Source: a bacterium
GTDB lineage: Bacteria; Bacillota_I; Bacilli_A; RF39; UBA660
Assembly (NCBI GenBank): GCA_019423565.1
Contig: JAHZBE010000004.1
Span: 1-64,000, forward strand
Direction: 5' to 3'
DNA length: 64,000 nucleotides
Shown here: positions 1 through 8,256 of the stretch, one piece after another
Position numbering within the stretch: position 1 is the first letter of the stretch
Layout of the letters: the number at the start of each line of letters is the position of its first letter
Program-made: the position numbers and the translations under genes
Notes under the pieces: model-generated
Told to the model about the DNA's origin: nothing
Seen by the model: only the letters and a program-made list of their open reading frames with translations
The model's database searches: none

Positions 1-2
1 AT

Positions 3-248
3 GATTTATTGAAAGATAAAATTAAATTATTTGAGTTTAAAGAAAATAATAATCGTACATTTGCTAGTTTTGAGTTAAAAGAACCATTAAGTACCAAAGA
101 ATCAATATTTCTAAAAGGAAAAATAAACAAAGAAGTTTATCATTTAGAAATTGATAACGGAGATAATACAAAATCAACTATTGAAATACATTTAAAGAAT
201 CCTTTAGAGAAAGATTTAACTTTAATGAAAGGAAATAAAAATGTCTAA
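3..248 (+). CDS. 3' part of an unrecognised protein (gene begins before the window)
   Basis: The reading frame is open from the first complete codon at position 3 to TAA at 246-248, so this is probably the C-terminal end of a longer gene. A TTG at 9 could start a 79-residue protein, but it has no visible ribosome binding site inside the window. The protein is charged and hydrophilic with no motif I recognise. It ends 8 bases inside the next small ORF and so belongs to the same transcription unit as the recombinase downstream. It is likely cargo of the element whose right end lies near 2.4 kb. Confidence 0.45.
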   Translation, partial: DLLKDKIKLFEFKENNNRTFASFELKEPLSTKESIFLKGKINKEVYHLEIDNGDNTKSTIEIHLKNPLEKDLTLMKGNKNV

Positions 249-444
249 TTTTGTTTCTAATTCATTAAATAAAATTACCTTTCATACACTTCTACTAGTT
301 GGAGGTGTTTTTTTGAAAAAAAATAAAAAAAATTACAAATATGCTCATAATGATTTGACAATCCTTTTCAAGAGAGCTACCATGCAATCAACAAAAAAAT
401 TAAATGATGATTTTTCTCTTATTTTTGGAGGCTTTTTCTATTGA
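241..444 (+). CDS. small ORF upstream of the recombinase, unknown function
   Basis: ATG at 241 overlaps the preceding frame by 8 bases and gives 67 residues. A second, better start is TTG at 313, which has GGAGG at 301-305 in front and would give a basic 43-residue protein beginning with a Lys/Asn-rich stretch. I cannot choose between them. The stop at 442-444 overlaps the TTG start of the next ORF (441), which suggests translational coupling. No family is recognised. Its position in the recombinase operon suggests a module of the integrated element. Confidence 0.4.
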   Translation: MSNFVSNSLNKITFHTLLLVGGVFLKKNKKNYKYAHNDLTILFKRATMQSTKKLNDDFSLIFGGFFY

Positions 445-596
445 AAACTCCAAGAATAACAATCCTTGAATATGAATTGATAATAAATAAAAAATTATAT
501 GATCAAGGTGTAATTACTGAACAACAATATGATGAAGTTTGTAAAATTATTTATGAGAAAATTAGTCGTTGTAGTAAAGAGGTAAAAAGTTGCTAA
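441..596 (+). CDS. 51-residue SHOCT-like protein of the recombinase operon
   Basis: TTG start at 441 with GGAG at 427-430 gives a 51-residue protein. It contains a pattern of the SHOCT type: a helix with 'YELIINKKLYDQGVITEQQYD', i.e. a leucine/tyrosine helix, then 'G-x-I-T-E-x-x-Y/F'. Small SHOCT-like proteins are common directly upstream of serine recombinases in Bacillota elements (family knowledge). The start overlaps the previous stop by two bases, and the stop is 11 bases from the recombinase ATG. A role in recombination directionality or regulation is possible but is only inference. Confidence 0.55.
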   Translation: MKTPRITILEYELIINKKLYDQGVITEQQYDEVCKIIYEKISRCSKEVKSC

Positions 597-607
597 GGAG
601 GTAGATT

Positions 608-2338
608 ATGAGATTCTATAAAGTCAGAGAAGAAATCTTAAAAGGCAAAAACATTGCCGAACTACCTTTAAGGGTTACTTTTTATGCCCGTGTTTCTACT
701 GAAACTGATGAACAATTAAACTCTTTAGATAATCAAATATCTTTTTTTGAAAATTTTATAAAGTCAAATAAAAATTGGACTTATGTTAATGGTTACATAG
801 ATGAAGGTATTAGTGGTAGCACTGTTAAAAAGAGAAAAAAATTTTTACAAATGATTGATGATGCAAAATCTGGTTATTTTGATTTAATAGTTACAAAAGA
901 AGTTTCTAGATTTTCTAGAAATCTATCTGATAGTATTAAATATACTCAAGAATTACTTGCTAATGATGTTGGAGTGTATTTTCAGTCTAATGGGATAAAT
1001 ACTTATGATCCTAACTCTGAATTTATACTTAATATGATGGGAAGTGTTGCTCAAGAAGAAGTCAAAAGGCTTTCATCTCGTGTTAAATGGGGACATAAAG
1101 AAGCAATAAAAAAAGGTAGAGTTTTAGGCTCTAATACAATCACTGGCTATAAAAAAGATGATGCTAAATTAGTGATTGTAGAAGAAGAAGCCAAAAAAAT
1201 AAGGAAAATTTTTGAGTTATATGCTACCGGGAAGTATGGTTTTTATAAATTAGCAGTGGAATTACATAGACAAGGCATAAATAATTATAAAGGAAATATT
1301 TATGATAAAGATACATTAAAAAGAATTATACAGAACCCTAAATATAAAGGCTTTTATCGTGGACATACTACTGAAACGATTGATTATAGAACTAAACAAA
1401 GAGTTTATATACCAGTAGAAGAACAAGTAATATATAAAGATGACAGTATACCAGCCATAGTTAGTGAAGAATTATGGAATCGTGCAAATGAGATATTAGA
1501 TAGCAGAAGTACACTAATGAAAGCAAGCAATGGCAATGCCAAAAAAACTGAAAGAAAATATTGTTATACAACAAAAATATTTTGTAGTGATCATAATGTT
1601 TCTTATCAAAGAATGACAAATAAAAGAAAACAGACAAAGCCAAGATGGGCTTGTGGTAATTATGTAAAATATAGATTGGATGCTTGTGAAAGTCCGATAA
1701 TTGCAGAGATGGATTTGAATAATATATTTACAATTATAATGGAGCAAGTATTTGATAATAAAAATGAAATTATAAAAGAAATGTTAAGTTACTATTCTAA
1801 TTTGAAAATAGATAATAATTATCAATTTGAAATTTCAAAATTAAAAAACGAGATCAAAACCATTGAAACAAAAAAAGAAAAGTTATTAGAATTAAATATT
1901 GATGGTAGTATTAATAACCTTGAATTTAAAGAAAGAAATGATAAGTACAACGAAGATATATCATCTTTAAATATAAGAATTGGCAAAATAGAACAAGAAA
2001 GAAAAATTATGTCAGATAGTTTTGGCAATATCAAAGTTATTGAAGATGCTATAAAAAAACAGGTTGATTCTAAAAAAAATGTTAGTGAATTTGTAGATAA
2101 GTTTTTAGAAGAAATTATAGTTTATAAAGAAGATAATGATAGACATAAATTAATGTTAAAAATTTATCTGAATTTATTGAAAAAACCAATTCCTACTGGA
2201 AAAGGTGCTAGACATATAGATGATGATAAATACTCGCCAATATTTACTAAAGAAGTTGAAACTTTAGATTTAGGTAGAGCCGATTTTCAAAGAAATAATT
2301 TTAGAATAAATGTGTATTTAAGTTATGATATAGACTAG
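608..2338 (+). CDS. large serine recombinase (site-specific integrase)
   Basis: 576 residues, started by ATG at 608 with AAGGAGG seven bases upstream. The N-terminal resolvase domain has the 'YARVST' motif with the likely nucleophile Ser30, and downstream arginines in the 'SRFSRN' segment. A recombinase domain follows (about residues 170-270). A zinc ribbon lies around residues 320-365 (paired cysteines near 'FCSDH' and 'WACG...DAC'). A long coiled coil (about 405-480) comes last. This is the TnpX/phage-type large serine integrase architecture. The gene reads toward the element end and stops only about 65 bases from the interrupted penicillin-binding protein gene, the usual position next to an att site. 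It very likely integrates and excises the element that extends left of the window. Confidence 0.95.
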   Translation: MRFYKVREEILKGKNIAELPLRVTFYARVSTETDEQLNSLDNQISFFENFIKSNKNWTYVNGYIDEGISGSTVKKRKKFLQMIDDAKSGYFDLIVTKEVSRFSRNLSDSIKYTQELLANDVGVYFQSNGINTYDPNSEFILNMMGSVAQEEVKRLSSRVKWGHKEAIKKGRVLGSNTITGYKKDDAKLVIVEEEAKKIRKIFELYATGKYGFYKLAVELHRQGINNYKGNIYDKDTLKRIIQNPKYKGFYRGHTTETIDYRTKQRVYIPVEEQVIYKDDSIPAIVSEELWNRANEILDSRSTLMKASNGNAKKTERKYCYTTKIFCSDHNVSYQRMTNKRKQTKPRWACGNYVKYRLDACESPIIAEMDLNNIFTIIMEQVFDNKNEIIKEMLSYYSNLKIDNNYQFEISKLKNEIKTIETKKEKLLELNIDGSINNLEFKERNDKYNEDISSLNIRIGKIEQERKIMSDSFGNIKVIEDAIKKQVDSKKNVSEFVDKFLEEIIVYKEDNDRHKLMLKIYLNLLKKPIPTGKGARHIDDDKYSPIFTKEVETLDLGRADFQRNNFRINVYLSYDID

Positions 2339-2383
2339 GTTATCGTATATAAATTATATATGGTAATCTAGTCTTTTTTTTGT
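2333..2383 (+). terminator. rho-independent terminator of the recombinase operon
   Basis: A long imperfect hairpin whose outer arms are GACTAG and CTAGTC, with a TATATA-containing inner stem, runs into eight T residues. It begins within the last codons and stop of the recombinase. It should limit read-through into the penicillin-binding protein fragment. Confidence 0.75.
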
Positions 2384-2395
2384 TTTGTTTAGTTA

Positions 2396-2413
2396 TCGTT
2401 TTCGGGGGTTACT
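2396..2413. other. element-chromosome junction (att half-site) inside a PBP gene
   Basis: Homology to the penicillin-binding protein starts abruptly at about 2408. The codons here read S-G-V-T-F-K-I-I-T where the family has P-G-S-T-F-K: the position of the catalytic serine of the SxxK motif reads GTT (Val). Upstream bases run into the recombinase terminator and an in-frame TAG at 2390. The crossover therefore lies at or within the serine codon. The exact core dinucleotide cannot be fixed without the left end or an uninterrupted allele. Confidence 0.65.
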
Positions 2414-3451
2414 TTCAAAATAATAACACTTGCGTCATCATTAGAAGAAAATACAGTTGATTTACAAAATGATCATTTTTATGATGGTGGTAGTGTAAGA
2501 GTAGCAAATGCAAAAATTAAATGTTGGAAAACAAAAGGTCATGGTGCACAAACATTCCTTCAAGTTGTTGAAAATTCATGTAACCCAGGATTTGTTGCAT
2601 TAGGACAAAGACTAGGTAAAGAAAGATTATTTAGTTACATTGAAAAATTTGGATTTGGTAAAAAAACAGGAATAGATTTAAATGGTGAAGCGACAGGGAT
2701 AATATTTAAACTTGATAGAGTTGGTGAAGTTGAACTTGCAACTACTGCATTTGGTCAAGGTGTATCAGTAACTCCAATACAGCAGATAACTGCAGTATCA
2801 GCCGCAATTAATGGTGGTAAATTATTTAAACCATATATAGTAAAAAGTATAACAGAACCAGAAACAAATAATGCGGTTGTAACTAATAAACCACAGATGG
2901 TAAGAAGAGTAATAAGTGAAGAAGCAAGTAAAAAAACAGCACTTGCACTTGAAAGTGTTGTTACAAATGGTACAGGTAGAAATGCATTTATAGATGGATA
3001 TAGAGTAGGTGGTAAAACAGGTACTGCTCAAAAAGTTAAAGATGGTGCATATATGTCGGGTAATTATATATTATCATTTATTGGATTTTTACCTGCAGAT
3101 AATCCTAAAGTAGTTGTATATGTTGCAATTGATAATCCAAAAGGAATAGTGCAATATGGTGGAACAGTAGCAGCCCCTATTGCAAAAGCAATATTAGAAG
3201 ACTCTATTAACGCGTTAAATATTCCTAAAAGTGAAGATGCTAAAGAAAAAAATTATCAACTATGGGATAAAAAATATGCTGAAGTGCCTAATGTTGTAAA
3301 CCAAAAATTAAGTGATGTAAAAGGAAGTTTACAGAAATTTGATGTACAATATACAGGAAGCGGAGAATACATATTATTCCAGTCTCCATCAGCAGGAGAA
3401 AGGGTATATGAGGGTAGTAAAATAAGAATATTACTTGGAGATAAAAAATAA
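2408..3451 (+). pseudogene. 3' half of an FtsI/SpoVD-type penicillin-binding protein, split by the element
   Basis: The frame encodes about 347 residues of the transpeptidase domain and C-terminus of a class B PBP. Visible are the end of the SxxK motif (T-F-K), the SxN motif as S-C-N, and the KTG motif (G-K-T-G-T-A). One PASTA domain follows near the end ('VPNVVNQKLSDVKGSL...'). Everything N-terminal of the catalytic serine, including the serine itself, is missing here and should lie on the far side of the inserted element. No convincing start or Shine-Dalgarno is present before ATG 2897. Its neighbours mraY and ftsW show it is the PBP of the division/cell-wall cluster. It would be functional only after precise excision, or if another PBP replaces it. 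Confidence 0.9.
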
Positions 3452-3498
3452 AAATGTAAAAAATTAAAAAAATATAATAAAAAGATTATTAAGTATGA

Positions 3499-3504
3499 TA
3501 TAAT
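3499..3504 (+). promoter_or_regulatory. possible -10 box upstream of mraY
   Basis: TATAAT stands 29 bases before the mraY ATG in the 82-base gap after the PBP fragment. No good -35 hexamer is visible at the right spacing. If active, it would let mraY and ftsW be transcribed although the upstream gene is interrupted. Confidence 0.35.
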
Positions 3505-3533
3505 TATTTTTGTGAATAAAGGATGTGTATTAT

Positions 3534-4526
3534 ATGTATGTACTAGCGAAATCAGTACTAGCCTTAATGATAGGATTTATAGCGTCAGTAGTTTTAGGTT
3601 TAGTATTTATTCCATGGCTTAGAAAACTAAAAGTAGGACAAAAAACAAGTGTGTTTGTTAAAGCACATGAAAAGAAAAGTGGAACACCTACAATGGGAGG
3701 AATAATATTTATTGTTTCTACTATTTTTACAATTTTATTTTTGTGTTTTACTAATAAACTTAAGATATCAAGTAATTTACTTATAATTTTATTTGTATTC
3801 TTTGGTTATGGACTTATAGGATTTGTAGATGATTTCTTAAAGGTAAAATATAAGTGCAATGAAAAAGGTCTAACAAGAATGCAAAAGTTCTTAGCACAAG
3901 TAGTAATTGCAATTATGTTCTTCTATATATATATTAGAAATGGATCTAATCCAGAAATAGAAATATATGCGCTTCATTTAAAAATTAATTTAGGATTTAT
4001 GTATGGATTCTTTATATTATTTATGCTTGTTGGAACAAGTAATGCAGTTAATTTAACAGATGGACTTGATGGTCTTGCTGCAGGACTATCTGCAATCGCA
4101 ATTATGGTTTATGGTATGATTGCTTGGAATTCTGGATGGCTAGCAGGTTATGATGATGTTGCAGTATTCTGTTTTATACTTGTTGGAGGACTTCTTGGAT
4201 TCCTGGTATACAATGGTCACCCTGCCAAAGTGTTTATGGGTGATACTGGATCACTCGCACTTGGTGCAGTACTTGCAACACTTGCAATATTAACTCATAG
4301 AGAAATGTCATTAATAGTAGTTGGTGGTGTATTTGTTATTGAAACACTTAGTGTAATACTTCAAGTTGCATCAGTAAAAATAAGAGGAAAAAAATTATTC
4401 CCAATGACACCAATACATCATACATTTGAAAAATTAGGATGGAGCGAAACTGATATAGTAAGATTATTTTATGTAGTTGGATTTATTCTTGGAACAGGCG
4501 CTCTTGTATATGGGGTATGGTATTAA
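3534..4526 (+). CDS. mraY: phospho-N-acetylmuramoyl-pentapeptide-transferase (MraY)
   Basis: 330 residues. It transfers phospho-MurNAc-pentapeptide from the UDP-activated precursor to undecaprenyl phosphate, making lipid I at the inner face of the membrane. About ten hydrophobic segments are visible. Family motifs include 'GTPTMGG', the 'DDFLK' aspartate pair, 'NAVNLTDGLDGLA', 'FMGDTGSLALG' and the histidine motif 'PIHHTFE'. I chose ATG 3534 because AAAGGA sits ten bases upstream; the GTG at 3525 overlaps that ribosome binding site. The stop overlaps the next start (TAATG), so it is coupled to ftsW. Confidence 0.97.
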   Translation: MYVLAKSVLALMIGFIASVVLGLVFIPWLRKLKVGQKTSVFVKAHEKKSGTPTMGGIIFIVSTIFTILFLCFTNKLKISSNLLIILFVFFGYGLIGFVDDFLKVKYKCNEKGLTRMQKFLAQVVIAIMFFYIYIRNGSNPEIEIYALHLKINLGFMYGFFILFMLVGTSNAVNLTDGLDGLAAGLSAIAIMVYGMIAWNSGWLAGYDDVAVFCFILVGGLLGFLVYNGHPAKVFMGDTGSLALGAVLATLAILTHREMSLIVVGGVFVIETLSVILQVASVKIRGKKLFPMTPIHHTFEKLGWSETDIVRLFYVVGFILGTGALVYGVWY

Positions 4527-5617
4527 TGAAAAAAATAGATTATAAGCTTTTTATAGCAGTGGTGATTTTATCACTGTTTGGAGTACTTATGATTTTCTCA
4601 GCGTCATCAATATGGGCTGAATATAAATTTAATGATGAATTTAAATATTTAAAATTACAAGCATTTTTTCTTGTAATTGGACTTATCGCACAATATATAA
4701 TATCAAAGGTAGATTATACGAACTATTTGAAGAAAGCAAACACTATACTAGGAATTTGCTTTCTTCTTTTAATTTTAGTATTAATTCCTGGGATAGGTAC
4801 AATTAGAAATGGTTCTAGAAGTTGGTTTGGTATTGGTGGACTTGGAGTACAACCATCAGAATTCATGAAACTAGGTATTATTATATTTGCATCTAAATAT
4901 TTAAGTTCTAATCCAAAAGATGTAAGGCATATTGTGAAGGGAGTATTTCCTATATTAATTATTACATTACTTGCTTTTGGTCTTATAATGCTTCAACCAG
5001 ATTTAGGTACAGGAGCAATTATATTAGTAGGGGTAGTTGGTTTACTATTTGTATCTGGTGTAGATATGAAGTTCTTTGTAAAAATAGGTGTAGTAGGATT
5101 ATTAGGACTTGCTGGACTTATTATTGCAGCTCCATATAGAATAAAAAGAATTGTGTCATTTATTAATCCTTGGACGGATCCATTAGGGGCAGGATTTCAA
5201 TCGATACAATCATTATATGCGATAGGACCAGGAGGACTTTTGGGCCTTGGACTTTTTAATTCAGTACAGAAACATTTTTATTTACCAGAGCCGCAAACGG
5301 ATTTTATATTTTCAATAATAAGTGAAGAACTTGGTATACTTGGAATAATAATAGTAGCATTTTTATTTATAATAATATTTCATAGATGCATAAAAATTGC
5401 GATTAATTGTGATAATTTATTTGGTAAATATTTAGTTTTTGGTATAATATTTCAAATGGCTTTTCAAACATTATTAAATTTAGCAGTTGTAGTAGGACTT
5501 GTTCCTATAACTGGTGTAACGCTTCCATTTCTTTCTTATGGTGGCTCTAGTTTAATATTATCTTTGATAAGTATAGGAATAATATTAAATGTAAGTAGAC
5601 ATAATGAAAAAAGTTAA
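4526..5617 (+). CDS. ftsW: FtsW/RodA/SpoVE-family peptidoglycan polymerase
   Basis: 363 residues from ATG 4526, which shares bases with the mraY stop; an in-frame ATG at 4517 is an alternative. Ten or so membrane segments are visible, together with SEDS signatures: 'GSRSWFGIGGLGVQPSEFMKLG', 'LQPDLGTG' (conserved Asp), and the C-terminal 'LPFLSYGGSSL'. SEDS proteins polymerise glycan strands from lipid II together with a class B PBP. The partner PBP here is the one interrupted upstream. Cluster position favours FtsW, or its sporulation version SpoVE, over RodA. Confidence 0.93.
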   Translation: MKKIDYKLFIAVVILSLFGVLMIFSASSIWAEYKFNDEFKYLKLQAFFLVIGLIAQYIISKVDYTNYLKKANTILGICFLLLILVLIPGIGTIRNGSRSWFGIGGLGVQPSEFMKLGIIIFASKYLSSNPKDVRHIVKGVFPILIITLLAFGLIMLQPDLGTGAIILVGVVGLLFVSGVDMKFFVKIGVVGLLGLAGLIIAAPYRIKRIVSFINPWTDPLGAGFQSIQSLYAIGPGGLLGLGLFNSVQKHFYLPEPQTDFIFSIISEELGILGIIIVAFLFIIIFHRCIKIAINCDNLFGKYLVFGIIFQMAFQTLLNLAVVVGLVPITGVTLPFLSYGGSSLILSLISIGIILNVSRHNEKS

Positions 5618-5649
5618 ATTAGGAGATTTTTATCTTCTTTTTTTCTATC

Positions 5650-5690
5650 TTTAGTGGAATTTGCTTTAAAAAGAGAGAATATAATTATAG
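5650..5690 (+). promoter_or_regulatory. conserved upstream module shared with the DUF1016 array (copy 1)
   Basis: TTTAGTGGAATTTGC, then TTTAAAAAGAGAGAA and TATAAT (5680-5685), just before the Shine-Dalgarno of the ORF6N gene. Nearly the same module is found at 16140, 18427 and 18947 upstream of DUF1016 genes. TATAAT could be a -10 box, but no standard -35 lies 17 bases upstream. The conserved part may be a binding site for a common regulator. Confidence 0.55.
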
Positions 5691-5700
5691 GAGGATATAA

Positions 5701-6587
5701 ATGTACGAACTAAAAGAAGATCTAAGCATAGAAGATATGATATATGAAATAAGAGGTAAACAGGTAATGCTAGATTGTGATTTAGCAAAATTATATAATG
5801 TTGAAACTAAAAGAATAAATGAGGCGGTAAAAAATAATCCATATAAATTTCCAGAAAGATTTTCATTTTTTTTAAATGATTTTGAATTTACAAACTTGAG
5901 GTCGAAAATTTCGACTTCAAGTTTAGAAAGTAAATATGGTGGTAGAAGATATAATCCAAGAGTATTCACAGAACAAGGGATTGCAATGCTATCTACGATA
6001 TTAAAATCCAAAGTAGCAGTAGAAACAAGTATAAGAATAATGGATGCATTTGTAAAAATGAGAAAATATATTTCAGCAAATTTAATAGAACAAGACAATA
6101 TGAAAAATATGCTTATTAAACATGATAACGAAATAAAATTACTTCAAGAATCATTTTCAAAATTAGAGAAAAAGAAAAAATAAATCATATATTTTATGAG
6201 GGACAAATATATGATGCATATTCACTATTAATTGATATATTTAAGGAAGCAAAGAAAGAAATAATTATAATAGATAATTATGCAGATAAAAGTATTTTAG
6301 ACATGATTACGAATTTAAATGTAAAAGTAATTATTGTAACTAAAAAATTTAATTTATTAAAAGATATAGACATAAAAAAATATAATAAGCAATATCATAA
6401 TTTAAAAGTAATATATAGTGATAAGTTTCATGATAGGTTTATAATACTTGATAAAAAAGTATTGTATCATTCAGGTGCAAGCTATAAAGATTTAGGTAAT
6501 AAATGTTTTGCAATTACTAAAATAGAAGACAAAGAGTATTTAGAAACAATAATTAAAAATATAGGAGAAGAGAAATGTACGAACTAA
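5701..6587 (+). pseudogene. ORF6N-domain protein, split by a -1 type frameshift in an A tract
   Basis: Residues 1-160 form an ORF6N DNA-binding domain ('QVMLDCDLAKLYNVETKRINEAV', 'FTEQGIAMLSTILKS') and a coiled coil. The frame stops at 6181-6183 just after six A residues (6175-6180). In the -1 frame the coding continues at once as 'INHIFYEGQIYDAYSLL...' to 6587. That is the usual C-terminal domain of this family, with the conserved 'DRFIILD...YHSGASYKDLG'. The full-length protein would be about 295 residues. Either the gene is a recent frameshift mutant, or the second part is reached by slippage. ORF6N proteins are phage- and mobile-element-associated regulators of unclear function. The gene contains the symmetric coding palindrome at 5892-5924. 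Confidence 0.85.
5892..5924. repeat. in-frame coding palindrome of the ORF6N gene
   Basis: Two 16-base arms (left arm AAACTTGAGGTCGAAA) surround the single base A5908 with only one G-T mismatch. The central base is position 1 of an ATT (Ile) codon. It belongs to the same class of palindromes as in the DUF1016 genes and parB. Confidence 0.85.
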
Positions 6588-6771
6588 AAGAAGAATTAAA
6601 TGTAGAAAATATGATATATGAAATAAGGTGAAAACAAGTAATGCTAGATTCAGATTTAGCAAGATTATATCAGTGTAAAAATGGAACAAAATCAATTAAT
6701 TTAGCTGTAAATAGAAATGTTAAAAAATTTCCAAATGATTTTCATTATATGTTGTCAGAAATAAAAAAATA
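6575..6771 (+). pseudogene. truncated second ORF6N gene copy
   Basis: ATG 6575 overlaps the end of the previous gene and repeats its N-terminus ('MYELKEEL...NMIYEIR'). An in-frame TGA at about 6629 replaces the glycine codon of the intact copy. Reading continues through 'KQVMLDSDLARLYQ' and 'KKFPNDFHYML' to a TAG at 6769-6771. The rest of the domain is missing. It is a decayed tandem duplicate. Confidence 0.85.
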
Positions 6772-6873
6772 GATCATTATCATATGCATTTTCTAAACAG
6801 GTAGTTACAATTGTTATTTGCAATAATAAAAAAGTAAATATTCATATTTATATCGTTAAAATATGGTTAAATC

Positions 6874-6902
6874 TTGTATTTAATACTAAAATATTTTATA
6901 AT
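6874..6902 (+). promoter_or_regulatory. promoter of the dnaB-dnaI operon
   Basis: TTGTAT (6874-6879), 17-base spacer, TATAAT (6897-6902). It lies 47 bases upstream of the dnaB start. Confidence 0.7.
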
Positions 6903-6949
6903 AGTTGTATCAAATACAAAGAAAAATCATGTGTTAGGGGAAAGAAAGT

Positions 6950-8248
6950 ATGGATATAAACATTTTACCAGCAGATATATATATTGTTGTTAATAAAACT
7001 ATTTTACAAGAAAATGATAATAAGATATTAACTATGCTTTATCAACCAATTATTGGGACAGATGCGATTAATTTATATCTTACACTTTGTCTTGATTTAG
7101 ATAAAAATGAGTTTATGAGTGAAGAAAATTCTCATCATCATTTAATGACATCTATGAGAATGCGATTAAGTGATATTATATCTGCAAGAGAAAAATTAGA
7201 AGCAATAGGTTTATTAAAAACATATTATAAAAAAGGTAATGATGTAAATACATACATATATGAAATTTTTTCGCCACTATCAGCTCATGAAATATTTTCT
7301 CATCCAATACTTAATATAGTATTATATAATAATGTTGGAAAAAAAGAGTATGAAAAACTTGTTAATAGATTTAAACTACCAAAGATAAGCTATAGTAATT
7401 ATGAAGATATTACTAAAAATTTTAATGAGGTATTTGATAGCGTACCAAGTTCTTCGTTTATAAATTCAATACATGATATTAAAAGCTTTAATAAACTTAA
7501 TATTGAAATAGAAGATAGTATAGATTTTGATCTTTTATTATCATATTTACCTACAGGATTACTTTCAAGAAACACTTTAACTAAAGACGAAAAAAAATTA
7601 ATACAAAATATTTCTTATGTATATAACTTAGATACAGAAGAAATTAGAAATTTAATTATTAATTCGGTAAATGATAAACATAATATAGATAAAACATTAC
7701 TTAGAAAAAATGCTAGGAATTATTATCAGTTTGAAAATAATGGTAAACTTCCATCACTTATATATCAAAAACAACCAGAATATTTAAGAAATCCAATAGG
7801 AAATGATAGTAAAAGAGCAAAGATGATATATACATTTGAAACAGTGTCTCCTTATAATTTCTTAAGGAATAAAAATAATGGTGCAAAGCCAACTGCTAGA
7901 GATTTAAATTTAATTGATAATTTAATGGTAGATTTAGAATTAAAACCTGCAGTTGTAAATGTTCTTATAGATTATGTGCTAAAAATTAACAATAATAAGC
8001 TTACTAAAAATTTTGTTGAGACAATCGCAGGTCAATGGAAAAGACTTAATATAGAAACTGCAGAAGATGCAATGAGAGAAGCAGAAAAAGAATGTAAAAA
8101 GAAAAAAAGTATGAAGAAGGTAACATCAAATAAAGAAATGAAAGAAGAAGCTGTTCTTCCTAATTGGTATGATAAAAATATAGAAAAGAAAGAAATAAGT
8201 GCTGAAGAAGAAAAGAGAGTAAAAGATTTACTTAAGGAATTTGTGTGA
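6950..8248 (+). CDS. dnaB: DnaB-type replication initiation/membrane attachment protein (primosome)
   Basis: 432 residues. In Bacillota this DnaB (not the helicase) works with DnaD and DnaI to load the replicative helicase at oriC and at stalled forks. The N-terminal half looks like the family winged-helix region ('LYQPIIGTDAINLYLTLCL', 'LSDIISAREKLEAIGLLKTYY'). The C-terminal half contains a DnaD-like segment ('NLMVDLELKPAVVNVLIDYVL...FVETIAGQW'). A charged tail follows. ATG 6950 is preceded by AGGGGAAAG. dnaI follows after 8 bases, the classical pairing, which supports the call. Confidence 0.88.
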   Translation: MDINILPADIYIVVNKTILQENDNKILTMLYQPIIGTDAINLYLTLCLDLDKNEFMSEENSHHHLMTSMRMRLSDIISAREKLEAIGLLKTYYKKGNDVNTYIYEIFSPLSAHEIFSHPILNIVLYNNVGKKEYEKLVNRFKLPKISYSNYEDITKNFNEVFDSVPSSSFINSIHDIKSFNKLNIEIEDSIDFDLLLSYLPTGLLSRNTLTKDEKKLIQNISYVYNLDTEEIRNLIINSVNDKHNIDKTLLRKNARNYYQFENNGKLPSLIYQKQPEYLRNPIGNDSKRAKMIYTFETVSPYNFLRNKNNGAKPTARDLNLIDNLMVDLELKPAVVNVLIDYVLKINNNKLTKNFVETIAGQWKRLNIETAEDAMREAEKECKKKKSMKKVTSNKEMKEEAVLPNWYDKNIEKKEISAEEEKRVKDLLKEFV

Positions 8249-8256
8249 GGTAGAAT

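Noticed and set aside
608..2338. The serine recombinase as integrase of the 24-55 kb conjugative element
   Set aside because: It abuts a different junction more than 20 kb away, with housekeeping genes between, and reads toward its own att site in the PBP gene.
2897..3451. ATG 2897 as the start of a separate functional gene
   Set aside because: It lies in the middle of a PBP transpeptidase domain with homologous sequence open upstream to 2408 and lacks a ribosome binding site.
4517..4528. ATG 4517 as the ftsW start
   Set aside because: Possible, but ATG 4526 overlaps the mraY stop in the usual TAATG manner and gives the better spacing to GGGGT.
6575..6771. In-frame TGA in an ORF6N copy as a sign of TGA = Trp code
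   Set aside because: The intact copy has a glycine codon there, other genes end in TGA (for example dnaB), and tryptophan is TGG throughout. It is a nonsense mutation in a pseudogene.
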